The position numbers and the translations under genes were made by a program. A DNA stretch of 18,320 nucleotides from Candidatus Pacearchaeota archaeon (GTDB taxonomy: Archaea; Nanobdellota; Nanobdellia; Pacearchaeales; GW2011-AR1). The notes beneath the pieces were generated by a model. That model saw only the letters and a list, made by a program, of their open reading frames with translations. It had not been told where the DNA came from and ran no database searches. The DNA lies in assembly GCA_017609795.1 (NCBI GenBank), contig JAFCDH010000006.1, positions 1-18,320 of the forward strand, written 5' to 3'. How positions within the stretch are numbered: position 1 is the first letter of the stretch; each line of letters begins with the position of its first letter. Below are positions 1 to 7,814 of the stretch, piece by piece.

Positions 1-3000
1 TTTATTAAATCATCTTTTACTTTTTCCTTTTTAATTTTTCCTTTTTTACCTAATTTTTCTATTTTTACACTATTTTTCTCAATTTTAGCTGTTTGCCCTT
101 TTTTTAAATCATAAAAAAATTTATTTTCCTTAGAACAAATTCCATTAATATGTTTTTCCTTTTTTTCCTTTTTTTCCTTTTTTCCTTTTACAACCTCTCC
201 AGTTATTAAACTTCCTTCTTTTTGTTCTTCTTCTATCTCTTCCTCAGCATCTTCTTGTTCTTCTTCTATTTCTTCCTCAGCATCTTCTTGTTCTTCTTCT
301 ATCTCTTCCTCAGCATCTTCTTGTTCTTCTTCTTTCTTAGCTTTTTTAGAATCTAAGATCTCTAATATAAAAAAAACATTAGGATAATTAATTTTTTCTC
401 CAATAACCCCATAACCTTCTCCTTGCCCACTTATTCCTACATTCTCTACATAAAACTCCCCATTTACACTATTCTCTACAAAATCACTTAAAAAAAATTC
501 TTTACTAAAACCTTCTTGCTCTATTATTAATTTACTATCTAAAGGCAATAATTCTCCTTTTTTCAAATTAATTGATAAAACATTATCATCTACTTCTAAA
601 CTTATTTTTCCAGTCATTTGGGAAAAATACATAAAAAATAAAACAATTCCAACCCCTATAAAAAAAATCAAAAAAATTTTAAAACCACTAAATTTATTTT
701 TTTTAAGATTATTTTCAGAAACCTTAAACACAGACTTTCTAATACTTTGCAATCTTTTTCTTTTATAAATATAATAGATTAATCCTAAAATAAAGGCTCC
801 TACAATTGCTAATACCAAATACCAGCTTTTAAAATCCTCAATCCTTAATCTAGGTAAACTAACCTGAGAAATAGAATCCTCACAAGCATTTATTGCCTGT
901 TCTGTTTTTTCTCTTGCATTTTCATAATCTCCTGCTTTAAAATAATTCTGAGCCTCTTTTACAACCTCTGTAATCTCAATACATTGAGGATTCTGAGCAA
1001 TAAACTCTTGTGTAAACAAAATTAATTCTCTTGTCTTAGATTCATTTATTGCCTGCAAATTAACATGAATCTTTCCCCAATCCTTATATGAAGGAGACCT
1101 AGACTTCACATTAACTAAAACTTCATAATCTCCAAGCTTATCAGTACCAAAAAATACACTCAAAGTCAAATTTTCTTCCTTTCCAGGATTAAGAGATTTA
1201 AAAGAAGTTTTATCAAGAGAAGTTTTTATTTCATTAAAAACATCCCCTCCTTTAAATGCAGAACTATTTAATTCTAAATCACTAAAAGCCCTTGAACCAC
1301 TATTAATTAAGGTTAAAGGAATATCTATTTTCTCATTTTTATATGCAGAAATCTGTCCAGGCATAAGGATTTTTATTGAAAGTGGAATAGTTCTGGTTCG
1401 AGAAATTGGTTGAGGAACTGGTTTAGGAATTGTTGTTGGAGGTACAAATTCAACTATAAAATTATTACTTGTAATATTAGTTAAAGAACTATTAGTACTA
1501 TTCAAATCATAAGCAGTTATATTAAAAGATTCAATTACAGGAACTGATGAAGAAATAGCAAAAACCAAATCTGATGAAACAGCACTAACAAGAATAACAC
1601 TTCCATTATTTACAATATCAAATTCAAGGCTTTGATTATAATGTTCATCATAGTAATCAACATCTGAAAAATGATCTTTTAAATCAATTTGAAGTGCATA
1701 ATTAAGAGAAATTTTTTCTTTATCACCTATATCTCTAATAAATTCAACAGGGGCATTTGTATGATTTATAGTTAAATTCCAAGTTCTGCTTACATTTAAA
1801 TAAGGAAAATAAGGATTTAAAACAATCAAGGTCAAATTTCTTATCTCTTTATAAGTCTCATCATCAAATCCTGGAATAAAATTCCAAGTTAAATTTCTAC
1901 TATCTCCATAATAATCTAATCCATATCTAAACTCATCATTAATATAAATTTCATAAGTTAAATTATCCCCAACACTATGATTTGCATTAAATATTAAACC
2001 ATAACTAACATTTTCCTCAAGATTAAATTCATAAAAAATATCAGGATAAAAAATCTCAGGAACAGTATAATTTCTTTCATAAATTGTTAAATCAAAACTA
2101 ACAGAATCAGAAACACTGCTATTATCTGTAACAGTAATAGTTATTTCATAATCTCCAATATCTCCTTGTCCAGGTGTAAAAAATGCATCATATTTTGCCT
2201 GATTTCCACTAATATCATCAAAAACAAAATCAAAAAGATTAGGATTTGGCCCATCAATATCAAATTCTAAAGTTAAATTTTCATTATAAAAACTTTTTTG
2301 AGATTCAGGAATTAAAAAATCATCATCATCAATAAATAAAAAAATTCTAATATCAGAATTTTCAAAAGCTTCAATATTATAATTACCATCGATAATCAGG
2401 CCTTGCCCTTCAGCATTAATAGTAGAAATAATTGGATCATCATTAATATTAAAAACACTAAAATTAAACATTTTAGAAGAGCTTCTTAAAGAATCGGTAG
2501 CAATTATTTCTATAAGATTATAACCTACATCTACATCATTAGAAATAAAATTAATAATACCCTCAGGAGTCAAACTAAAAGAAGGAAAACTTTCTTGATT
2601 AGAAAAACTTACATCACCAATAGAATTAATAATCATATCATTTAAATCTAAAGGAAAATCAGAATGCAAAACTTCTTCTATAAGCGAATAATTATAATTT
2701 AAAGAATAATCCCACATAGGAATCTGCACATTAAATTCAACAATCTGACTTATTATTTGATTACCCAATGCATTAGTATCTTCAACACTAAAATTAATAA
2801 TATAAATTCCTACATCATTATCTACAGGAATAAAATCTATATCTAAAGACCCAACCTGCTCATTTATAAGATAATCATCTTCAGTAAATAAAGTACAATT
2901 TCCCCTTAAAGCTTCAGTTGTAGCATCACAACTAATAAATTCCACATTAAATACAAATGGAGCATTATCTTCTTCATCACTAATCATAATCAAATATTCA

Positions 3001-5921
3001 AATAAATCTCCTGCATTAAGGCTCTGATTTTCTAAATTAAGAAAAACAGGAGCATCATTGACTTCATAAACATCTACTTCTAAAACTGCTGATTTTGTTC
3101 TTTCACTATCTTGAACCCTTAATTCTATTTTCTTAGCATCTACTCCACTTCCAATATAATCACTATGAGTTATATTTATTTCAAGAATTCCTGTACTAGA
3201 ATTTATTATAAAATTTGTTAAAGTAGTATTAGCATTATCAAGATAATCATAAACTAAAATATCATTAGAATCATCTTCACTAACATTTGCACTAAAATTA
3301 TAATAACAAATATTATCTTCAAAACACTGCCAAGCTTCTTTTAATCCATCAGCATCAATGTCTATATAACCTGCTGCAGTTCTAATTATATAAGGTTCTG
3401 TATTTGTTATTTTAAAATCCTCATTTCCAGAATTAATAGCAGAATTATAAGAACACTCTACATCAAAAGTATAATCTCCTTTAAAAGGAAAATTTCTATT
3501 ATATTCCCAAACCCCTGCTACATAATTCATATTATTCCTTCCAATATCACTAAAAATAATATCACAATTTGCTCCAGAACCAGGCCCAAGAGGAGCATCT
3601 GTTAAATCAGTATATTCTGCATAAAAATTAATATCCCATAATCCTTGTTTAAGTTTTTGGATACAATAAATATCACAAAAACTATATCTTTCTTCAGAAT
3701 CTGTATCATCCCATAACTGTAATTTTGAATTTGAATTCTCAAAAACGCCACTAAGAAGAAATACAGGTAAATTTCTAATAAAATTATTAAGAAAACCATA
3801 ACTTGCTAAAAAGTCTACTTCTTTAGGTTCAGGAAGAAGCTTACCTGTTTGTGCAAAATTTACTATAAAAGTATTAGCTAAAAACAATAAAACCACAACA
3901 AAAAGAATAAAAATAAACTTAGGTATATATTTTTTCTTTTCAATATTTGTAAGAGCTTTAAAAGTTTTTTTAGGAGCTTTTAACTCTATTTCTTTAAATG
4001 CTTTGTATTTTTTTACTTGTTTAAATATCAAAAATAATATTAAGATTAATAAAGCTATTAAAGAGTATGAAACAACTGATTTAAAAAATAAACTTGTAAA
4101 AGGAAGTTCTATACAAGCTTTACAAGGACCTCCACAATCTATTTTTTCTTCGCCTTGATTTTTTACACCATCAGAACAAGTTTCACAAGCCTTACAAGGG
4201 CCTCCACAATCTATTAAAACTTCACAAGAACCATCATGACAATTCTTAATATTATCTTCACAACTAGGGTCTTCTGTATAATAACATTCTCTTATAATTC
4301 CAGGTTTACTAAATTCAGTTCTACATTTTTTAGCATCTTCACACTCTCTTGTTTGAAATCCACATATATCTTGTGTATAATTAAAAATCTCACATCTTCC
4401 TTGTATTAATAATTCATAATCTTTATCAATTGCACCAAATACAGAAGCAACCTGTGCAAGATTTTCACACTGACTCCAATCTTCACAACCCCATTTCTCT
4501 TCACAAAAAAGACTTCCACCACCACTAGGAGAATCTCTTAAAGGAATAGGACAAACAACATTCTCAACACTTAAATTCCATTGAACAGAATCATTTAATA
4601 AACCATCTGTTACAACTGCTTTAACAAAATGATTTCCAGAAATATCACAGCCAAAAGCATATTCAAATTCAGAAACATCTCCTTCAAAAAGCCCTGTAAC
4701 ACTAGATTGTTCAACAGAATCCACATACCAATAAACATCAAAAGCAGAGCCATCAGGATCTTTTGCAGAAATATTAAAATATAAAGTTTCTTTACCTTTA
4801 ACATTTAAGGTTAAATTAATAGGATAATTAGTAAGAATTTCAGGAGCTCTATTTTCTCTAGTTATTGTCAAATAAAAATCTTCACTCCATCTTCTAGGAT
4901 CTTCACTAAATCCATAATTATAACAAAGACCTATATTTGGATGTATATTATCTCTAAAATCTATTAATCCTGTATCTAACACACTTACATTTAAATGATA
5001 AGTTGTTGCATTTTGTCCAGCTAAAATATAAGTTTCATCGCCTGTAAAATCTATTATTCCTTCATCACTAATATCAATAAAACTATCTACGTCCTCTAAA
5101 AATTCTAAATTAAAAACTAAATCTTCTAAAGCAGTTTCTTCTCCTTGAGACATTAAAAAACCTCCAATATCTAAATAAAGAACAGTATCTTCTCCTTGAA
5201 TATATAAATCAATTGTTTGTGTTCCAATATCAAATTCAGGAGGATTATTAACCTCTATAATAACTATATTTGTATCAAAAGAATCTAAAAAAACCCCATC
5301 ACTTGCAGTAATTGTCTCTGGATAAATAGCCCAAGCATTATTACCTATCCTCCCATCTTCAACATGTGTTTTATCTAAAACATCAAAAGAAAATATTTCT
5401 GATTCAATAAGAAATTGATTAAGGGCATGAGAATTGATAAAAAAAGGATCTTTATCACTCATATCAACATTCACAATCAAATCACCAAATTCATTAACAA
5501 CACCATTAAAATCTGTTACATTAAAAAGATAAGACAACATTGTATTTTCGCAAATATAGATTTCATCATCAATATCTAAAATTTCAGGAGGCCACTCATT
5601 ATATATTTCCACTGCAACATCAAAAGCTTCACTTGAAAGCTCTCCTTTTAAATAAGATTTATTTTCAATTAAATTAGTTTTTTCAAGAAAAAACAAACCA
5701 GAAAAAGCAAAAATTAAAAGCAATAAAATAACACTTAAAAAAATAAATAAAGTTTTATTCTTTTTTACCTTTTTTCCAACCTCTTTTATTTCTTTTTTAA
5801 TTTTCTTTTCAGAAGCTCTTCCTAAATATCTTGTTTTTGTAACTCCATTTTCTCTATAATTTTCATATAAATAAGGTCCAAAAATTTTCCCTTTCTTTTT
5901 TATATATTTTTTATGCACCAT
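1..5921 (-). CDS. Giant multi-pass surface protein with Ig-like and Cys-rich domains (3' end outside window)
   Basis: One frame stays open from ATG at 5921 to the left edge, at least 1973 residues. An in-frame stop at 5945-5943 limits the start. The cytosolic N-terminus (about 1-54) is basic. Predicted membrane segments lie near residues 55-77, 614-634, 666-689, 1700-1718 and 1746-1767. The first exported region (78-612) has Ig/PKD-like repeats and then a Cys-rich stretch (454-604) with two DCGGPCKAC motifs at 571-579 and 595-603. The second (690-1698) has cadherin/He_PIG-like repeats, recognisable by NDAPV near 955 and NAPV near 1389. It ends in a NEW3-like beta domain (about 1517-1619) and a short helical, TPR-like segment (1624-1684). 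The third carries acidic repeats (1868-1900) and Lys/Glu-rich sequence. Positive linkers between segments 2-3 and 4-5 fit an inside location. It is probably an adhesin or envelope scaffold. The function is inferred and the family is not named. Confidence 0.85.
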   Translation of the reverse strand, partial: MVHKKYIKKKGKIFGPYLYENYRENGVTKTRYLGRASEKKIKKEIKEVGKKVKKNKTLFIFLSVILLLLIFAFSGLFFLEKTNLIENKSYLKGELSSEAFDVAVEIYNEWPPEILDIDDEIYICENTMLSYLFNVTDFNGVVNEFGDLIVNVDMSDKDPFFINSHALNQFLIESEIFSFDVLDKTHVEDGRIGNNAWAIYPETITASDGVFLDSFDTNIVIIEVNNPPEFDIGTQTIDLYIQGEDTVLYLDIGGFLMSQGEETALEDLVFNLEFLEDVDSFIDISDEGIIDFTGDETYILAGQNATTYHLNVSVLDTGLIDFRDNIHPNIGLCYNYGFSEDPRRWSEDFYLTITRENRAPEILTNYPINLTLNVKGKETLYFNISAKDPDGSAFDVYWYVDSVEQSSVTGLFEGDVSEFEYAFGCDISGNHFVKAVVTDGLLNDSVQWNLSVENVVCPIPLRDSPSGGGSLFCEEKWGCEDWSQCENLAQVASVFGAIDKDYELLIQGRCEIFNYTQDICGFQTRECEDAKKCRTEFSKPGIIRECYYTEDPSCEDNIKNCHDGSCEVLIDCGGPCKACETCSDGVKNQGEEKIDCGGPCKACIELPFTSLFFKSVVSYSLIALLILILFLIFKQVKKYKAFKEIELKAPKKTFKALTNIEKKKYIPKFIFILFVVVLLFLANTFIVNFAQTGKLLPEPKEVDFLASYGFLNNFIRNLPVFLLSGVFENSNSKLQLWDDTDSEERYSFCDIYCIQKLKQGLWDINFYAEYTDLTDAPLGPGSGANCDIIFSDIGRNNMNYVAGVWEYNRNFPFKGDYTFDVECSYNSAINSGNEDFKITNTEPYIIRTAAGYIDIDADGLKEAWQCFEDNICYYNFSANVSEDDSNDILVYDYLDNANTTLTNFIINSSTGILEINITHSDYIGSGVDAKKIELRVQDSERTKSAVLEVDVYEVNDAPVFLNLENQSLNAGDLFEYLIMISDEEDNAPFVFNVEFISCDATTEALRGNCTLFTEDDYLINEQVGSLDIDFIPVDNDVGIYIINFSVEDTNALGNQIISQIVEFNVQIPMWDYSLNYNYSLIEEVLHSDFPLDLNDMIINSIGDVSFSNQESFPSFSLTPEGIINFISNDVDVGYNLIEIIATDSLRSSSKMFNFSVFNINDDPIISTINAEGQGLIIDGNYNIEAFENSDIRIFLFIDDDDFLIPESQKSFYNENLTLEFDIDGPNPNLFDFVFDDISGNQAKYDAFFTPGQGDIGDYEITITVTDNSSVSDSVSFDLTIYERNYTVPEIFYPDIFYEFNLEENVSYGLIFNANHSVGDNLTYEIYINDEFRYGLDYYGDSRNLTWNFIPGFDDETYKEIRNLTLIVLNPYFPYLNVSRTWNLTINHTNAPVEFIRDIGDKEKISLNYALQIDLKDHFSDVDYYDEHYNQSLEFDIVNNGSVILVSAVSSDLVFAISSSVPVIESFNITAYDLNSTNSSLTNITSNNFIVEFVPPTTIPKPVPQPISRTRTIPLSIKILMPGQISAYKNEKIDIPLTLINSGSRAFSDLELNSSAFKGGDVFNEIKTSLDKTSFKSLNPGKEENLTLSVFFGTDKLGDYEVLVNVKSRSPSYKDWGKIHVNLQAINESKTRELILFTQEFIAQNPQCIEITEVVKEAQNYFKAGDYENAREKTEQAINACEDSISQVSLPRLRIEDFKSWYLVLAIVGAFILGLIYYIYKRKRLQSIRKSVFKVSENNLKKNKFSGFKIFLIFFIGVGIVLFFMYFSQMTGKISLEVDDNVLSINLKKGELLPLDSKLIIEQEGFSKEFFLSDFVENSVNGEFYVENVGISGQGEGYGVIGEKINYPNVFFILEILDSKKAKKEEEQEDAEEEIEEEQEDAEEEIEEEQEDAEEEIEEEQKEGSLITGEVVKGKKEKKEKKEKHINGICSKENKFFYDLKKGQTAKIEKNSVKIEKLGKKGKIKKEKVKDDLI
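222..335 (-). repeat. 33-bp tandem repeat encoding an 11-residue acidic repeat
   Basis: Three consecutive 33-bp units lie at 222-254, 255-287 and 288-320, followed by a 15-bp partial unit (321-335). Each full unit encodes EDAEEEIEEEQ on the minus strand. The units differ only at a synonymous base (tatctc or tatttc), so the array is recent or kept uniform. It lies in the third exported region of the giant protein, just before a Lys/Glu-rich stretch. Likely an extended, highly charged stalk or spacer. Confidence 0.9.
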
Positions 5922-6216
5922 TCTCTTTTTTTTGCTTCTTTTTTATTCCCTCTTTTCTTAGTATCTCAAGACAATCAAGATGTATTCTTCTGTTCATCAA
6001 GTTTTTCACAAACATAGCTTAACCTTATTCTATATTCTCTTATTCTTATCATCCCTATATCATAATATTTTATAAGATTCCAATATTTTTCATATTATTT
6101 TTCTTAAATCCTTAAGTTTTATTATCTGAACAGCTTAATCTTCTCAACATTCTCATTACTCTTATTAAGATTCCAGTATTTCTTCCTTTTTCTAACTCTC
6201 ATTAACCAAAATCCCA

Positions 6217-6290
6217 GTTAACCCGCAAACCAATACAAGAATAAAATAAAAAGAATATTTAAATTCTTGCTTTTAGAGGTTAACCCGCAA
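6217..6290 (+). repeat. Paired 12-bp direct repeat GTTAACCCGCAA upstream of the GTPase gene
   Basis: GTTAACCCGCAA occurs exactly at 6217-6228 and 6279-6290, with starts 62 bases apart. The CCCGC core stands out in very AT-rich sequence. The proximal copy ends 3 bases before the TATA-like box of the GTPase gene, where a regulator or the TFB contact region would sit. An operator role is inference. Confidence 0.6.
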
Positions 6291-6293
6291 CTC

Positions 6294-6300
6294 TTATAAA
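6294..6300 (+). promoter_or_regulatory. TATA box of the GTPase gene
   Basis: TTATAAA is centred 25 bases before the ATG at 6322. That is the archaeal TATA-to-start spacing, so the message is probably leaderless. No Shine-Dalgarno sequence precedes the ATG. Confidence 0.6.
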
Positions 6301-6321
6301 TTCTATTTCATTAAATTAATT

Positions 6322-7230
6322 ATGCCAATCAATGCACATCCAGAATATATTAATGCAGAAGCAGAATATTATCAAGCTTCAGCTCCTGAAGATAGACTTC
6401 TTGCTCTTGAAAAGATGATGAGATTCCTGCCAAAACACAAGGGAGCGGAAACTTTAAGAAAAAATATTAGAACAAGATATAAAAAACTAAAACAAGAACT
6501 AGAAAAAACAAAAAAAAAGAGATCAGGAAAAAAAGGGATAAGAAAAGAAGACCTACAAGCAGTTATTGTTGGCTTAACTAATTCAGGAAAATCCTCTTTA
6601 TTAAAAACCTTAACAAATGCTCAGCCAAAAATAGCAAGTTATGGTTTCACTACAACAAACCCAGAAATAGGGACCTTAAACTATCAAGGATGTAATATAC
6701 AAATAATAGATTTACCTCCTCTTGCAAGTGAAAACTTTGATAAAGGAATCGTAAATAATGCTGATACAATTTTAGTCGTAGTTGAAAAAATTCATGAAAT
6801 AAAGCCTTTACTTGAAAGAATCAAACAAAACAAAAATGCAAAAAAAATCATTGCTTTTAACAAAATAGACCTTTATAATAAAGAAACAAAAAGAAAAATC
6901 TTAGAAACTTTAAGGTCAAAAAGACATAATTTTGTTCTAATCTCTTGTAGAACAACTAAAGGAATAGAAGATTTAAAAGAAAAAATCTTTAAATCATTTA
7001 ACATCTTAAGAATATACACTAAAAAACAAGGAAAAAAACAAGATAATGTTCCAGTAATCATCAAACCTAACTCAACTTTAAAAGATGTTGCAGAAAAAAT
7101 CTTACATGGATATTCTAAAACAGTTAAATATGCAAAAATCTCAGGCCCATCTAGTAAATTTGCAAATCAAAAAGTAGGTTTATCCCATATTATAAAGGAT
7201 AAAGATGTTGTAGAGTTTATTACTGAGTGA
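6322..7230 (+). CDS. DRG/Obg-type GTPase with C-terminal TGS domain
   Basis: Predicted 302-residue cytosolic GTPase of the archaeal TGS-domain family related to DRG/Obg, probably ribosome- or RNA-associated. The N-terminus (1-75) is helical and ends Lys-rich. It is followed by G1 GLTNSGKSS (84-92), G2 threonines (110-112), G3 DLPP (130-133), G4 NKID (180-183) and G5-like SCR (208-210). A TGS domain covers about 227-302. Odd feature: the G3 glycine of the usual DxxG is proline here, which may alter the GTP-dependent switch. ATG 6322 is supported by a TATA-like box 25 bases upstream. The gene is divergent from the giant surface gene and appears to be transcribed alone, with a hairpin 70-90 bases after its stop. 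The family assignment is firm. The cellular substrate is unknown. Confidence 0.9.
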   Translation: MPINAHPEYINAEAEYYQASAPEDRLLALEKMMRFLPKHKGAETLRKNIRTRYKKLKQELEKTKKKRSGKKGIRKEDLQAVIVGLTNSGKSSLLKTLTNAQPKIASYGFTTTNPEIGTLNYQGCNIQIIDLPPLASENFDKGIVNNADTILVVVEKIHEIKPLLERIKQNKNAKKIIAFNKIDLYNKETKRKILETLRSKRHNFVLISCRTTKGIEDLKEKIFKSFNILRIYTKKQGKKQDNVPVIIKPNSTLKDVAEKILHGYSKTVKYAKISGPSSKFANQKVGLSHIIKDKDVVEFITE

Positions 7231-7292
7231 AATATATTTCTTAGAATAATTTTAGTTATAAAGTGTGGAAATCATAATCCTACATGGATAAA

Positions 7293-7328
7293 GTGACATC
7301 CTCCACGGGCTTTAGCCCGTGGCTTCCT
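7293..7328 (-). mobile_element. Solitary IS200/IS605-like end hairpin
   Basis: CCACGGGC (7303-7310) and GCCCGTGG (7315-7322) form a perfect 8-bp stem around TTTA (7311-7314). Read on the minus strand, the stem is followed by AGGATGTCAC. A short GC-rich stem with a TTTA/TAAA loop next to GGATGTCA resembles IS200/IS605-family right ends. No tnpA or tnpB gene is present, so this would be a relic or a non-autonomous copy. A role as a 3'-end hairpin for the GTPase transcript is an alternative. Confidence 0.45.
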
Positions 7329-7385
7329 TAATATCTTTATAAATTTTTAAGCTGTACACTTCTCTTCTTTAAAGCGTTACATTTC

Positions 7386-7400
7386 ATAAGATATAGATAT
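7386..7400 (+). promoter_or_regulatory. 15-mer ATAAGATATAGATAT, copy 1
   Basis: The element is identical to 9481-9495, where it overlaps the promoter of the TctA-like gene. A 14/15 match lies on the minus strand at 8902-8888. Here it sits 76 bases before the TTG of the small gene at 7462, so it may be that gene's promoter region. Confidence 0.4.
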
Positions 7401-7432
7401 TGTTTGGCTACCTCCTAAAGGAGGTAGATATC
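7396..7432 (+). other. Bulged hairpin with CCTCC/GGAGG stem
   Basis: CTACCTCC (7408-7415) pairs perfectly with GGAGGTAG (7420-7427) around a TAAA loop. GATAT (7396-7400) and ATATC (7428-7432) extend the stem across a 7-base bulge (7401-7407). Its TAAA loop matches the loop of the IS605-like hairpin when that one is read on the minus strand. It could be the other end of a small relic element or an RNA structure in the leader of the next gene. Confidence 0.5.
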
Positions 7433-7461
7433 TTTTACATTTATTAAAAAGAATTGCTGAT

Positions 7462-7710
7462 TTGATATTAATCTTAGTTGCTTTATTAAGTATTTTAATA
7501 ATTTTACTTCCAGAAATAAAAACAACTGATATTTTAATAATGATTGGATTAATTTTATTTATCTCTTTTATTGCATTAATAACTCACCCTGTATCTAAGT
7601 TAGAAGAACAAATAAATAAAATAGAAGAAAAGTTTATAAGAGAAAAAGACTTAAATAAAATAAGAAAAGAAATTGAGGTACTAAAAACAATATTATTAAA
7701 GAAAAAATGA
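7462..7710 (+). CDS. Small membrane protein with C-terminal coiled coil
   Basis: Not recognised as a named family. The 82 residues have two hydrophobic segments (about 1-17 and 23-41). A charged helix rich in Lys, Glu and Ile (about 45-82) follows and looks like a coiled coil. The start is uncertain. TTG 7462 is the first standard start codon, but the frame is open back to 7390 and adds a basic stretch (KRIAD) just before the first hydrophobic segment. A non-standard start upstream is therefore possible. A GGAGG at 7420-7424 lies too far from TTG to act as its ribosome site. The stop overlaps the next gene's ATG (ATGA), so the two are probably translated together. Confidence 0.6.
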   Translation: MILILVALLSILIILLPEIKTTDILIMIGLILFISFIALITHPVSKLEEQINKIEEKFIREKDLNKIRKEIEVLKTILLKKK

Positions 7711-7814
7711 ACAAAAAAGCCCTAACAAATGATGACCTATGGGGATGGACAAAAATAGCAATAGCATTAATAATAGGATATATAATAATTAAAGCTATGT
7801 TATCAGCAGCCTAA
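7707..7814 (+). CDS. 35-residue single-span membrane peptide
   Basis: ATG at 7707 overlaps the upstream stop in an ATGA junction. The frame runs to TAA at 7812-7814. The peptide starts MNKKALTNDDLWGW and continues into one hydrophobic span of about 18 residues (roughly 15-32). The coupling and the clean membrane segment argue for a real gene. Its last 4 bases overlap the 3' end of tyrS on the other strand. Function unknown. It may work with the two-segment protein encoded immediately before it. Confidence 0.6.
   Translation: MNKKALTNDDLWGWTKIAIALIIGYIIIKAMLSAA

Larger units (their letters stand above)
5922..6321. other. Divergent intergenic region between the giant gene and the GTPase gene
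   Basis: This 400-base gap holds the promoters of two divergent genes. On the GTPase side there is a TATA-like box at 6294-6300 and a 12-bp direct repeat (6217-6228 and 6279-6290). Two copies of AGCTTAA lie at 6016-6022 and 6132-6138. On the giant-gene side no strong TATA box is visible. The best candidate is an A-rich stretch near 5940-5950 on the minus strand. I see no tRNA, no convincing small gene and no strong hairpin. Confidence 0.6.

Noticed and set aside
222..335. 33-bp repeats as a CRISPR array
   Set aside because: The units are directly adjacent with no spacers and are in frame, encoding a regular acidic repeat.
3602..3799. Short minus-strand frames at 3602-3799 and 4610-4804
   Set aside because: Both are out-of-frame readings inside the continuous giant gene, whose frame has coherent domain sequence through both places.
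6873..7064. 63-codon minus-strand frame
   Set aside because: Antisense to the GTPase gene, whose motifs are intact on the plus strand.
7408..7427. CCTCC/GGAGG hairpin as a switch hiding a ribosome site
   Set aside because: No ATG, GTG or TTG in a usable frame lies 5-12 bases after GGAGG. The next start is about 38 bases away.
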